Source: Mesostigma viride (lineage: Eukaryota; Streptophyta; Mesostigmatophyceae; Mesostigmatales; Mesostigmataceae). Taken from it: a stretch of DNA of 64,000 nt. Shown here piece by piece: positions 23,040 through 34,824 of the stretch. Below the pieces are notes generated by a model, which was not told the DNA's origin, did not search any database, and saw only the letters and a list, made by a program, of their open reading frames with translations. Position 1 is the first letter of the stretch. Every line of letters starts with the position of its first letter. A program made the position numbers and the translations under genes. Location: assembly GCA_009746045.1 (NCBI GenBank), contig RPFO01001992.1, positions 2,501 to 66,500 on the forward strand, given 5' to 3'.

Positions 23040-23480
23040 GTGAAAGGAAGACGGAGTCTTCTTTTGAAAGATGGAAACACTGGTGCAAATTCGTATTCCT
23101 TCAATGTTGACCAGGGAAATTGGCTAGCAGCATTCGAGTGCGGCGCAGCGACGTATGCGGAGCAGTGGCAAGGTTTTGGAACGTCGAACCCGGCATATCT
23201 ATGCTACCTGCCCACAACCGCTCTGGACAATAAGGGGAGCCAGGCCTGCTACAATGTTGATGAGACGCCAGAATTTCTTATGCAGCAGCGGAGTGCATGC
23301 AACCACTTGAACGGCGCAGGAAGCGGCTAGGGAGAGAGGGCTTATGTTTGACAAATGGGGGATGGCTGATATGAAGTGTCGCGCGGATGGCACACTACAA
23401 ACTGGTCAAACATTGCTGATGAAAGATGTCTATGACAGCAAAGGCGCTTTGAACTGTAGTTCGATGACTACCTGCAGCGA
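23040..23480 (+). pseudogene. Possible DDE-transposase relic
   Basis: CYNVDETPEFLMQQRS (in 23040-23330) recalls the NxDETP motif around a catalytic Asp of pogo/Tigger-type DDE transposases. The next frame has KCRADGTLQTGQTLLMKD, as the ADGT...P..IFK segment would follow. Frame breaks separate them and no third acidic residue can be assigned. Weak. Confidence 0.25.
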
Positions 23481-23752
23481 CAAAAGGAAGAACTTGGTTT
23501 CATACGAAGGTCAAAACAAGCCACGCCTGGGGGCAGGCCACATGCTTGGCCACAGGTACAAGCCGTGGCAACAGTTCTGCCATAGTAGTTGCAGCCGTGG
23601 GCACTCACCACAGTGACTGCTGTGGGTGCTGCCAATGATGCTGGCGGCGCTCCTAACGCCCCGTGGCGAGCCGCTTGAGCAAGGAACCGCACAATCTCCG
23701 AATGCCCCCCTCTTCTGGCGCACTCGAGCGCCGCTTTGCCAACCAGCCCAAC
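23468..23752 (-). CDS. Gene C terminal exon
   Basis: After CTTGCCTGCAG, 94 codons plus stop. The first part, VGLVGKAALECARRGGHSE then IVRFLAQAA, is a capping ankyrin-like repeat comparable to GGETALDVAKR of genes A and B. The rest is a Cys/Ala-rich tail without known motif. The exact exon end and stop usage are less certain. Confidence 0.5.
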   Translation of the reverse strand, partial: VGLVGKAALECARRGGHSEIVRFLAQAARHGALGAPPASLAAPTAVTVVSAHGCNYYGRTVATACTCGQACGLPPGVACFDLRMKPSSSFCRCR

Positions 23753-26700
23753 CTGCAGGCAAGAGGTGCAGCCAAGCAGCATCGAGTAATGTAGCATTCC
23801 ATGTAAGCATTTCCTGCCCAACACACTGGACTAGAATACCAAATAGAATGTAACCAAAGCAAGCGCGGCCCGCCATTAATTAATTAATTAATTAAACTCG
23901 TGCTCCCGTTGGGGAGTCACGGAGCACCGAAGTGCTTTTAATCCCTGTGTGTGCACTACAGGAGAAAGGGCAGAGACCCCCAGTCTCCTTCATGCCAAAG
24001 GCATGCCACATCACCCGGCCCGCCATGCCTGATCACATCATGCTTATTTTGAGATCGATGCTATGTTCCTTCCACTGGCAGGTTCAAGACCGCACCGTGA
24101 GGTCCCCTTGTGAAAGAGCTAGGCAGCATGCCACCTGTCGGTGAGGTCCCCTTGTGAAAGAGCTAGGCAGCATGCCACCTGTCGGTGAGGTCCCCTTGTG
24201 AAAGAGCTAGGCAGCATGCCACCTGTCGGTGAGGTCCCCTTGTGAAAGAGCTAGGCAGCATGCCGCCTGTCGGTGAGGTCCCCTTGTGAAAGAGCTAGGC
24301 AGCATGCCGCCTGTCGGTGAGGTCCCCTTGTGAAAGAGCTAGGCAGCATGCCGCCTGTTGGCCACGTCCCCTTGTGAAAGAGCTAGGCAGCATGCCGCCT
24401 GTTGGTGAGGTCCCCTTGTGAGAGAGCTAGGCAGCATGCCGCCTGTCGGTGAGGTCCCCTTGTGAAAGAGCTAGGCAGCATGCCGCCTGTCGGTGAGGTC
24501 CCCTTGTGACAGAGCTAGGCAGGCCATGCCGCCTGTCGGTGAGGTCCCCTTGTGAGAGAGCTAGGCAGCATGCCGCCTGTTGGTGAGGTCCCCTTGTGAA
24601 GGAGCTAGGCAGCATGCCGCCTGTTGGTGAGGTCCCCTTGCGAAAGAGCTAGGCAGCATGCCACCTGTCGGTGAGGTCCCCTTGTAAAAGAGCTAGGCAG
24701 CATGCCGCCTGTCGGTGAGGTCTCCTTTTCAAAGAGCTAGGCAGCATGCCGCCTGTCGGTGAGGTCCCCTTGCGAAAGAGCTAGGCAGCATGCCGCCTGT
24801 CGGTGGCGAGCATCACAACTCACCAACGGCCCAGCTGTCATCCGTACATTTATAGCAGCATACAAACCAATGCACCAGAAATACTTCTTAGTAGTGTAGC
24901 ATCGCAATAAAACTAGGTAGAGTTGAGCCATGGCTACTCTGGTAAGTGGTGGGGTCCCTCAAATCGCATCTTTCTTGATAGCCGGCAAAAGCAATAGCTG
25001 AGGCATGCTGGAACAGCCAAGCGACGGCTACGTGGATCGCGATATGCACGCGCTCGATATCCTTTATTCCCTTGAGTAGTGTTGCCTTCATCCAAGGAAA
25101 TGGCATATAGTAGCAGACCTCCCAAAATGACTATGTGCATATCAACAATCCATTGCAAACCAGTTTATACAAAATCATAATCATTATAATTATTACTCAT
25201 CAGTCTACCACGCAGTGGCAAAGGATGCTTATTATGGTGGCCCTGTCACAAGTTTGTACTAAATCATCTTAATGACATTAGCTATTTGGATCCAAAACAA
25301 GTGGGCAACTTCAGTTCAAACCTTAAAAGTGAGAGTGAAAGCAAGAATGCGCGCAGGGGGGGTGAATTTAAACTCAGACCAGCATCTACTAGGCTTAAAG
25401 TTCGCTCTGCAGGAAGATCATTCAACAATGGTTTTACCATACTTCAATCAATATGCTAGCTGATGCGGTTGATGCTTTATAGCCTTGCGACGCACCTTGC
25501 TCCTGGCGTTGATATCTGCATTTCTCGCGACAAGGAGCCGGACAATGTCGAGGTGACCTCGCTCTGCCGCGGCAACCAGCGGTGTCCACCCATTCTGCAT
25601 GAGCACGCAAATAAATATAACGTTGCCACAAGAAGCCACGCATGCCACCAAGTCCTTGGTTAGCATGGCCGCAAACCTGGCCTCGCACTGGTCCGCCAAA
25701 TCCTTCCTGATGTCATTTAATAAGCGAACGCCTTGGTTTGTCATCGCTTGCCAAGGTACATGCTCGTGATCCAAACATGGTGCACCTTCGCTGAGCCATG
25801 AAATCTCCCGTTCCAAGAAGCAGCAAGCCTGCCTGCTGCACGAACCTAATTGGGCACTGGGCAAGGTTATTCTAGGATGGGCTATGCCTGGGGCCACGAA
25901 CCCCACAGTGAAGCAGACAACACGCCTGCACCTCTCTTGAAAGCATTTGGCACACTCTCCACACGTGTGCATGCCTGACTTCTATAGACTTGGGGAAGGT
26001 GACCGAACGAGAAAGTAGGTTGCCAACGCGCCAAGGACCCGAGGCGGACGATCTCAGGAGCACTGTCAGGGCATTGTGAGCCCCTGCACGACCATCTATT
26101 GCCGACGTTCTGCAAGTAGCCCTGCTGACATGGCAATTGAGAGTGGCAATGCCTGGACACGTTGAAACCAGCTAGCACCGTCCGTATGGCGCCGCCGGGA
26201 AGGCGAGATGTTAGCTCTGAGATGATGTGATGAACCCTGCAGTAAACCCTTTGTGTCGTTCCCTTCACTACAGCGGCCAAGAGCAGACAAGCCAGCAACA
26301 AAATAAGCGCTACATGCCATCGCCAGCCAACAGTACAGCATTTTCGATACCACGCGGTAAAAAAGTCCTTCCTTTAAGGACCCCTTCCAACATACGCACC
26401 TTGTTCACGGCATTGACATCAGCGCCATTCTCAACGATTAGTCGAGCAGTTTCAAGGTGACCCCTGAATGCGGCGATGAGCAGAGGCGTATTCCCCTCCT
26501 GAACGCAGCATCGCACAGCGTCTCGCCATCCATAATACCACAGTTATAATGAAGGGCCGCTTGCCAGGCCATGCTGTGGAAGAAATAAGACCACAAACTG
26601 GCATTCGTGGTCAGTGGGGAAAGACCAATGATTGACGGCTGCCCCTTGGAAGGTGTGGCTTCCGTGCCATGCAATCTGCCAAAAACATACCAAGCCAACC

Positions 26701-29700
26701 CGCTGAAACAACAGACCCCTCCTGCATGTCATGCCAGCCAATGCGTGCCGCCCGCTGGTCAGCAAAAACAGGGGAATATATACTAATAGTTGCAGATATT
26801 GAATAAAAAACAACCCATCGACTGGCCAGAAATGGCCCAGTCAGACATGATATCTGGAAGATAGGGCGTTAGGGCAAAGGCAGCAATGCAGGCTCTAAAA
26901 ATACAGTTGTTCAGGACTGCGGTACCCAACTGGATGCATGCGCGGGCTCATGCAAAGCACCAGTCAGGCGGCCAAAACTCGAGGGTTCAAAGGAGGTGAG
27001 CGATAGCAAAACACTGCACCAGCAACAAGCGCGTCTGTATCTTACAACGCATGCATCCATAGGGGGATCCATGTGGCAAGCACATCATGCATCCAGCCCT
27101 GTACGCACACAGGTAGGCACGTTTAAACTAGTGGTAAGCGTGTTATAGCGGTACGCTGCCGCCCACCTTTGCCACAAGTATGGCCAGGCGATCTGGTCTC
27201 ACGACCAGGTGCCCCGGATGCCCTGACAGGCTGGAGAGGCCTGGATACTCTCCCAAACCTGCCTCCCAGGCAAAGCTGGGTTCGGGACTTCACCCCTACA
27301 TTCCTCGCATTCAGTTAGCGTTCCAAAGGCCTCGAACTTTGCTGGCCATTTTGCAAGGCCAAAAGAACAAGTTGGGGGCCCGGTATCATATAGCTGCAGA
27401 CAACAGTGGTGAAGGACCATACTTCATCCCACGTCGTGACGCGCACGAAATATTCCCAAGGCTGCTCCGTGTCATAACGGCACTCGGTTTTATTCAACGG
27501 CAAACTAACGGTAAATTTGAGCACAAAATTGGCCATCTGTCACTAATGCGCGGCTAAGCTTTGCCGTGGGCCGCGTGATGCGCGCTACCTACCCACCCTT
27601 CAACCCTGCCTTTGGAAGCACCACCTAGAGCAGCCATCGCATCCCCTCCAACTGGCGCTGCAGCCATCCGCTTCTTGGCTTTTCTTTGCTTTTTCGCTGT
27701 TAGGGGGGTTCCTTGACCACCCCTTGCCGTCACAGCGCTGTTAGGGGGGTTCCTTGACCACCCCTTGCCGTCACAGCGCTGTTAGGGGGGTTCCTTGACC
27801 ACCCCTTGCCGTCACAGCGCTGTTAGGGGGGTTCCTTGACCACCCCTTGCCGTCACAGCGCTGTTAGGGGGGTTCCTTGACCACCCCTTGCCGTCACAGC
27901 GCTGTTAGGGGGGTTCCTTGACCACCCCTTGCCGTCACAGCGCTGTTAGGGGGTTCCTTGACCACCCCTTGCCGTCACAGCGCTGTTAGGGGGTTCCTTG
28001 ACCACCCCTTGCCGTCACAGCGCTGTTAGGGGGTTCCTTGACCACCCCTTGCCATCACAGCGCTGTTAGGGGGGTTCCTTATAACCACCCCTTGCCGTCA
28101 CAGCGTGGTTAGGGGGGTTCCTTGACCACCCCTTGCCGTCACAGCGCTGTTAGGGGGGTTCCTTCACCACCCCTTGCCGTCACAGCGCTGTTAGGGGGGT
28201 TCCTTGACCACCCCTTGCCGTCACAGCGCTGTTAGGGGGGTTCCTTGACCACCCCTTGCCGTCACAGCGCTGTTAGGGGGTTCCTTGACCACCCCTTGCC
28301 GTCACAGCGCTGTTAGGGGGGTTCCTTGACCACCCCTTGCCGTCACAGCGCTGTTAGGGGGGTTCCTTGACCACCCCTTGCCATCACAGCGCTGTTAGGG
28401 GGGTTCCTTGACCACCCCTTGCCGTCACAGCGCTGTTAGGGGGTTCCTTGACCACCCCTTGCCGTCATAGCGCTGGTAGGGGGTTCCTTGACCACCCCTT
28501 GCCATCACAGCGCTGTTAGGGGGGTTCCTTGACCACCCCTTGCCGTCACAGCGCTGTTAGGGGGTTCCTTGACCACCCCTTGCCATCACAGCGCTGTTAG
28601 GGGGGTTCCTTGACCACCCCTTGCCGTCACAGCGCTGTTAGGGGGGTTCCTTGACCACCCCTTGCCGTCACAGCGCTGTTAGGGGGGTTCCTTGACCACC
28701 CCTTGCCGTCACAGCGCTGTTAGGGGGGTTCCTTGACCACCCCTTGCCGTCACAGCGCTGTTAGGGGGGTTCCTTGACCACCCCTTGCCGTCACAGCGCT
28801 GTTAGGGGGGTTCCTTGACCACCCCTTGCCGTCACAGCGCTGTTAGGGGGGTTCCTTGACCACCCCTTGCCGTCACAGCGCTGTTAGGGGGGTTCCTTCA
28901 CCACCCCTTGCCGTCACAGCGCTGTTAGGGGGGTTCCTTGACCACCCCTTGCCGTCACAGCGCTGTTAGGGGGGTTCCTTGACCACCCCTTGCCGTCACA
29001 GCGCTGTTAGGGGGGTTCCTTGACCACCCCTTGCCGTCACAGCGCTGTTAGGGGGGTTCCTTGACCACCCCTTGCCGTCACAGCGCTGTTAGGGGGGTTC
29101 CTTCACCACCCCTTGCCGTCACAGCGCTGTTAGGGGGGTTCCTTAACCACCCCTTGCCGTCACAGCGCTGTTAGGGGGTTCCTTGACCACCCCTTGCCAT
29201 CACAGCGCTGTTAGGGGGGTTCCTCAACCACCCCTTGCCGTCACAGCGCTGTTAGGGGGGTTCCTTAACCACCCCTTGCCATCACAGCGCTGTTAGGGGG
29301 GTTCCTTGACCACCCCTTGCCGTCACAGCGCTGTTAGGGGGGTTCCTCAACCACCCCTTGCCGTCACAGCGCTGTTAGGGGGGTTCCTTGACCACCCCTT
29401 GCCGTCACAGCGCTGTTAGGGGGTTCCTTGACCACCCCTTGCCGTCACAGCGCTGTTAGGGGGGTTCCTTGACCACCCCTTGCCGTCACAGCGCTGTTAG
29501 GGGGGTTCCTTGACCACCCCTTGCCGTCACAGCGCTGTTAGGGGGGTTCCTTGACCACCCCTTGCCGTCACAGCGCTGTTACGGGGGTTCCTTGACCACC
29601 CCTTGCCGTCACAGCGCTGTTAGGGGGGTTCCTTGACCACCCCTTGCCGTCACAGCGCTGTTAGGGGGGTTCCTCAACCACCCCTTGCCGTCACAGCGCT

Positions 29701-32328
29701 GTTACGGGGGTTCCTTGACCACCCCTTGCCGTCACAGCGCTGGTAGGGGGTTCCTTCACCACCCCTTGCCGTCACAGCGCTGGTAGGGGGTTCCTTGACC
29801 ACCCCTTGCCGTCACAGCGCTGTTAGGGGGGTTCCTTGACCACCCCTTGCCGTCACAGCGCTGGTAGGGGGGTTCCTTGACCACCCCTTGCCGTCACAGC
29901 GCTGTTAGGGGGTTCCTTGACCACCCCTTGCCGTCACAGCGCTGGTAGGGGGGTTCCTTGACCACCCCTTGCCGTCACAGCGCTGGTAGGGGGTTCCTTG
30001 ACCACCCCTTGCCGTCACAGCGCTGTTAGGGGGGTTCCTTGACCACCCCTTGCCGTCACAGCGCTGTTAGGGGGGTTCCTTCACCACCCCTTGCCGTCAC
30101 AGCGCTGTTAGGGGGGTTCCTTGACCACCCCTTGCCGTCACAGCGCTGTTAGGGGGGTTCCTTCACCACCCCTTGCCGTCACAGCGCTGGTAGGGGGGTT
30201 CCTTGACCACCCCTTGCCGTCACAGCGCTGGTAGGGGGTTCCTTGACCACCCCTTGCCGTCACAGCGCTGTTAGGGGGGTTCCTTGACCACCCCTTGCCG
30301 TCACAGCGCTGTTAGGGGGGTTCCTTGACCACCCCTTGCCGTCACAGCGCTGTTAGGGGGGTTCCTTGACCACCCCTTGCCGTCACAGCGCTGTTAGGGG
30401 GGTTCCTTGACCACCCCTTGCCGTCACAGCGCTGTTAGGGGGGTTCCTTGACCACCCCTTGCCGTCACAGCGCTGTTAGGGGGGTTCCTTCACCACCCCT
30501 TGCCGTCACAGCGCTGTTAGGGGGGTTCCTTCACCACCCCTTGCCGTCACAGCGCTGTTAGGGGGTTCCTTCACCACCCCTTGCCGTCACAGCGCTGTTA
30601 GGGGGGTTCCTTGACCACCCCTTGCCGTCACAGCGCTGTTAGGGGGGTTCCTTGACCACCCCTTGCCGTCACAGCGCTGTTAGGGGGGTTCCTTAACCAC
30701 CCCTTGCCGTCACAGCGCTGTTAGGGGGGTTCCTTAACCACCCCTTGCCGTCACAGCGCTGGTAGGGGGGTTCCTTGACCACCCCTTGCCGTCACAGCGC
30801 TGTTAGGGGGGTTCCTTGACCACCCCTTGCCGTCACAGCGCTGTTAGGGGGGTTCCTTGACCACCCCTTGCCGTCACAGCGCTGTTAGGGGGGTTCCTTG
30901 ACCACCCCTTGCCGTCACAGCGTGGTCGCCCACCACGTTCCCACTTGTGATGCGCCGCCCAGCGATGCCTCAACGTGCCAATTGTTCCGCCCGTCCATCT
31001 ACTCACCTTGTCCCTCGATTCTGACATAACCCTCAGCACCTCTCGCGCTTGGTGCAGCTCCGCCACGACCGCCAACATGTCAGCGCCTTTCTCGGCCAGC
31101 GCCTGTTCCGCTGCGGCCGCCCTGGCCTCCGTCTCGTGCCTTGCCTTGGAGTGCTGCTTGAGCAACCTTCTGGTATTTTGCACTTGACGCTCCATCTCCG
31201 CAATCTTGGATGGGACCACGTCCCCCCCCTCCTCCTGCCCCCTCAGCGCCCCTCGCGTCTCCTCTAGTAACCGGCGCTGCAGGTCTGCGATGGTGGCTTG
31301 GGTTCCCTCCTTCTCTTCAGTCACCTCCCGCAGCAATTCTTGCGTTTGCTGCAACTCTGCTGTCCTGGCCGACAGCTGAGCCGCCGCCGCCGCCGCCACT
31401 TCAGCTGCGGCTTGGGAACTTCTCAGCTCCGCCGCCGCTGCCTGTGATGCCTTGGAGTTTTGGCATGCCTGCGCCCTCCAGAATTCCAACTGCGCCTTCA
31501 GAGCAGACACTTCACCCTCATCTTCTGCCTTGCTGGATGGCCCCTGCCCCTGCAGCACCGCGCCTCCCACATCGTCTGGTTGCTGCAATGCCAACACCTG
31601 TCCCAGCGGCTCGGCGACTTGCAGCGCAACAACTGTTCCGCCTGCTCGCTGGATGTAGTTATCCAGTTTGTCGCTGAGCTCAGCAAACTTTCGGTCAGCC
31701 ACCCCAACGTAGTTGTTCAGTGCATTGCTGAGCTCAGCATTGACCCGCTCCAGCCTCTCTATTTTTGAACCACAGTCCTGGCAAGCAGACAACTTGCTTG
31801 TCGGCATCGCCAAGTTCTCCTGCAATTGCATGAAGCCAATACAGTGAAGAAACCGAGTTTCCAAAGCGCAGCCAGGCAGGCAGCAGTGATCAGAGTCCAG
31901 TGCACCAGCCATCCACGCAGTATCCGCTTTTGATCCGCTTGCAGTGTTGCGTACGCTTTGCGATGACAGACGCCCAGGAAAGAGTGACGCAGCGTTGTTG
32001 ATTGCACGCAGGAAAACTGAGGTCGACCAGTCAGGACTACATAACGCCAACATCAAGGAAACAGGAGTCCCCCCCCCGTGCCCCAACAGCATAGGCTAGC
32101 TAGCGTGGTAAAAAGCGCTTGCTGCTGTGACGGTAGGCGAATGAAATCCTGGCTGTCTCCCTTGTTCCCGCTGTACGTCGAAAATTTTACAAGAAAACGC
32201 AGGAATGGCCATGGTCGTACCTCGCATGCAGGCGGCTGCGCCACGGCAGCGCTAGCGTCGGACATTTCCACCGGCATGGGTAAAGGACCAACGTCTCGCA
32301 GATCGCCTTGAGCTGGAGAGTCAACCAT
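23468..32328 (-). CDS. Gene C: coiled-coil plus ankyrin protein (spliced)
   Basis: Model of five exons, all joined in phase 0: 32328-32221 (start, 36 aa), 31819-31007 (271 aa, coiled coil), 26498-26400 and 25594-25496 (one 33-aa ankyrin repeat each), 23752-23468 (degenerate repeat plus tail and stop); 467 aa in total. Donors are GTACGA, GTGAGT, GTGCGT and GTGCGT; acceptors end in CAG. The long intron 30999-26499 contains the 41-bp minisatellite. That the coiled-coil and ankyrin exons form one transcript is inferred from strand, order and phase. Extra exons in the long intron cannot be excluded. Function unknown: an oligomerising N-terminus with a small ankyrin binding domain. Confidence 0.6.
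23877..24015 (-). mobile_element. SINE-like insertion, 139 bp, with 11-bp target duplication
   Basis: CGGCCCGCCAT flanks it exactly (23866-23876 and 24016-24026). On the minus strand it ends ACTCCCCAACGGGAGCACGA then a TTAA tail, with ATTAAAAGC upstream. The copy at 50100-50320 has the same 3' design. No A/B-box promoter is recognised, so it may be a truncated SINE or a LINE 3' end. Confidence 0.65.
24097..24803. repeat. 44-bp minisatellite, about 16 copies
   Basis: Unit GTGAGGTCCCCTTGTGAAAG... AGCTAGGCAGCATGCC... CTGTCG, 44 bp, directly repeated with few substitutions and one 2-bp insertion. There are no spacers between units. Confidence 0.95.
25496..25594 (-). CDS. Gene C ankyrin exon 2
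   Basis: 99 bp, phase 0-0 after TGCTCATGCAG: NGWTPLVAAAERGHLDIVRL and LVARNADINARSK, then GTGCGT. A canonical single-repeat exon. Confidence 0.75.
26400..26498 (-). CDS. Gene C ankyrin exon 1
   Basis: 99 bp, phase 0-0: EGNTPLLIAAFRGHLETARLI and VENGADVNAVNK, then GTGCGT. A canonical ankyrin repeat with GADVNA. It is closer to general ankyrin consensus than the repeats of genes A and B, so it belongs to a different lineage. Confidence 0.75.
27696..30921. repeat. 41-bp minisatellite, about 79 copies
   Basis: Unit GCTGTTAGGGGGGTTCCTTG then ACCACCCCTTGCCGTCACAGC (41 bp; 40 bp where one G is lost). Variants are mostly G5/G6, GTTAGG/GGTAGG, TTGACC/TTCACC/TTAACC and CCGTCA/CCATCA. It lies in the long intron of gene C. 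Since 41 is not a multiple of 3, no repeat protein is encoded. Confidence 0.97.
31007..31819 (-). CDS. Gene C coiled-coil exon
   Basis: 813 bp, phase 0-0, between TTGCAG and GTGAGT. It begins ENLAMPTSKLSACQDCGS (one CxxC) and continues as a charged, Ala/Leu/Glu/Gln-rich coiled coil: KIERLERVNAELSNALN, ELQQTQELLREVTEEKEG, RQVQNTRRLLKQHSKARHE, AELHQAREVLRVMSESRDK. A Gln/Gly/Val linker interrupts it near the first third. The open frame beyond 31007 runs into the minisatellite and is not coding. Confidence 0.65.
32221..32328 (-). CDS. Gene C exon 1 (start)
   Basis: ATG at 32328, 36 codons: MVDSPAQGDLRDVGPLPM...VAQPPACE, followed by GTACGA. The open frame upstream lacks an ATG, which sets this start. 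Low-complexity acidic/proline peptide, no targeting signal evident. Confidence 0.45.
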
Positions 32329-32928
32329 AGCAGGCTTACTAGTAAGTGGGGTTTTCGTTAGAATGACAATCCAGTGAGCTAAGCCGACAAGAAATGCCGT
32401 CTCTAAAGCCGGCTTCAAAGCTCTGCATGCGGGGCAACGCAAGCTCGCCGAAGGTGTTAGTTAGCAAGTGCCTCGAAAAGGCAACATGTTAAACGCAACG
32501 TGACGCAAAGTAGCGCTGGCAACAGCACCGCCTTCCCGGCATGCATTATCAGGCGTAGCCGATGCAGTTGCGGTTTCCCAAGAACTTTCAGCTGTGCTAC
32601 AGTATCCTGTGCTTGCCATCTGCCTCTCGTTGCTGCATGCGTGATCTTGGCACCAAACAGCTGGGAATGACCTTGATGAAGTAAATCCTGTAACCCCCCT
32701 AAATTACTGAGGCGTGCTCAGAGCCGCGCAAAATGCAAGACATGATCGTCTTGGACACGGCGAAATTCTGCTCCAGAGGGGCTGCTGCTGATAAGCACAG
32801 GACGAGCTACAGGACGACAACATACTGTACCTACGTAAAACAGAATTCCGTACCCAATCGTGCCGCAAATTTTCCCGCCAACGCTTCCCGCCAGATCCAG
32901 AGTTTGGCGGGTATTATTTCGATCCATT

Positions 32929-33513
32929 ATGAATCAACAACCACCAAGCACCCAACCGCTGGTTGGCAACCAGTTCGCCGGCATTTTTGCGATCGCTAAC
33001 ATTTCGTTGTCACGCTGCACGCTTTATCGGCTTTATCAGGAAACTCAGGCTGCTGTCCCACTGGCCGACACCATCGCCGCTCTTTACTGGTCGCTGGCCT
33101 CATCTGGTTATTGCGCAGCTAAAAAATCCGCAGCCGCCCTAAAAGACTATCGAGTTATGACGCGTCTTGGCGGTTTCCCCTCTACATCGGATCAATACCG
33201 TATCCAAAGGAAGCTTAGGCGTCATAATGCTCTTCACACCGGCAAGAAAGGAAATAAACTGGCAGTGATATCTGCCGAAACTGTTAAAGCCGAGAAAAAA
33301 TATGTAGTGGGTACTAGTTCAGATGGATTGAACTTGACGAGCCGGAAAGAGTCTAGAGCTGATTTGCAACTGGTGCTCAGTTGGCACTCAGATTTACGAT
33401 GTAAAGGGCCACCTAAAACCTTTGAGAAGGATACGGATGCGAAGTTCGACCTCCTTCAAAAGCATAATATGGTGCGAAGTTTGACCGCCTTCAAAAGGAT
33501 ATGGATGCTGTAA
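32929..33513 (+). CDS. Hypothetical protein, 194 aa
   Basis: Open frame from ATG (MNQQPPSTQPLVGNQFAG) to TAA; the upstream in-frame start is GTG and unlikely in a eukaryote. Basic in the middle (YRIQRKLRRHNALHTGKKG), with no recognised domain. Near the 3' end a block GCGAAGTT(C/T)GACC(T/G)CCTTCAAAAG is duplicated out of frame (33440-33463 and 33475-33498), suggesting decay or a retained exon remnant. It could be a transposon gene. Expression unknown. Confidence 0.35.
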   Translation: MNQQPPSTQPLVGNQFAGIFAIANISLSRCTLYRLYQETQAAVPLADTIAALYWSLASSGYCAAKKSAAALKDYRVMTRLGGFPSTSDQYRIQRKLRRHNALHTGKKGNKLAVISAETVKAEKKYVVGTSSDGLNLTSRKESRADLQLVLSWHSDLRCKGPPKTFEKDTDAKFDLLQKHNMVRSLTAFKRIWML

Positions 33514-34615
33514 CGACTAATAATGCAAGGTTTTGTACTTGCTATGCAATCTGTTACCCTGGTGTTGCAAGTATGGGATAAGCTCGTGCCCATTGTGTGA
33601 CCAGTGTGGAAGACACTCTTCGGTGGCCGTTAAAGGAGGGGATTTGTCCCGTGTGCCTCCGTTGGGAGGTCTTCTGTTCCATTGACCATGACGTCCGTCC
33701 CGACTAACACGGGTGCCTTTTCGCCGCCAAGGTCGCTGGCTCTTCTTCTCGCTAGCGCTGGCATGTCAGTGCAGCGGTTGCCCCGAAGGGCCTGCCCCTC
33801 ACAGGGTCTTCTTTTGATGAAGAGTCTCTTGACCTGTCCCATGAATCTTCACGTGGCTCAACGCCAAGAACTAGGACGCTTCTAGGCGGTAACTTTTGCT
33901 GGGCAGAGAACTGAGGTTGAAGTTGACAAGGTAATTAGACAGGAGACTCTTGTCCGCTTACGGGTAATCTTGTTTTTTATTTTCTTTATCCGCATCATCT
34001 GGCCCATGCAGTATTATCCTTGAAGAAGTCGCACTAACAGCTTATGTAGGGTAATCTTTTTCGTGCTATTGGCGGTTGCTCACACTTTGCTTGCGTCACG
34101 GGTCTTGGTTTGCAGGCTATGTGGGTAAAGCATTCTTCATCCAGTAGCGCCCGTGAGATTGTGCGGCAGAATGTTCCGTTTAACCATGTTGGTAACAAAT
34201 CAAAGAAGTAGAGTTTGTTTGTTGCTGTAGAGATGCACACGTGTGGGCAAACAGATAGGTACCGTGAGAAGCAGTTGTGCATCGCATGTAGGCTCTTTTT
34301 GTGCACTGAGGCGCCATTTTTGCAAAAAAATAACATTTCTTCTACTGGAGCAACCCCTTGTTGACACTACAATCATGCTACAATCTTGTAAGACACTACA
34401 ATCGTGCTGCAATCTTGGGTTATTTGACAGCAAGAGGTCATCTCTAACTTTCCAGCAATTTTTTTTTTTAACTCCAGGACTTGGATCAAGTTATTCTCAT
34501 GATCACGCTTCTTCTCCCTTCTCTTGAGAACACTTGGCCAGTTCTAAACATAATCGCGCGTGCCCTTTTCCTTGCCGCGCGCTGCCTGTGGTCCTCTAAC
34601 CCTTAGCCCCCGGGC
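33514..34615. other. No recognisable gene
   Basis: AT-rich; ORFs at 33682-33885 (+) and 34034-34336 (-) have no family resemblance. CTACAATC repeats at 34368-34410 are minor. Confidence 0.4.
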
Positions 34616-34717
34616 ATGAAACTGAGGGCCAAAGCCGGCGGCAGCGACATAGTCATGGGCATCAACCCGTTTCGCAAGGCTGCGGCGGCTGGCATTGATC
34701 AGAAACCGTCACCTACG

Positions 34718-34824
34718 CCAGGTGAGGGTTGTATGTTTTTTTATTATCGTATTACTAGTACCGATGGTGATGGCGATAGTACATCAAGAACAGGGACACT
34801 GTTATTTACACCAGGTGAGGGTTG
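34718..34824 (+). repeat. 14-bp direct repeat duplicating a splice donor
   Basis: CCAGGTGAGGGTTG occurs at 34718-34731 and 34811-34824, enclosing 79 bp that starts TATGTTTTTTATTATCG. This looks like a target duplication around a small insertion. Both copies read as CAG|GTGAGG donors and lie 93 bp apart, so use of either keeps the frame. Confidence 0.6.

Larger units (their letters stand above)
24804..27695. other. Introns of gene C, outside its exons
   Basis: Outside the exons at 25496-25594 and 26400-26498 I see no further ankyrin exon or transposon end. Short ORFs on both strands lack motifs. Confidence 0.4.

Noticed and set aside
27696-30921. CRISPR-like array (also 24097-24803)
   Set aside because: Units are directly adjacent with no unique spacers, and the DNA is eukaryotic; these are minisatellites.
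30833-31006. C-terminal 57 residues of the coiled-coil ORF
   Set aside because: They follow a GTGAGT donor and run into the 41-bp minisatellite.
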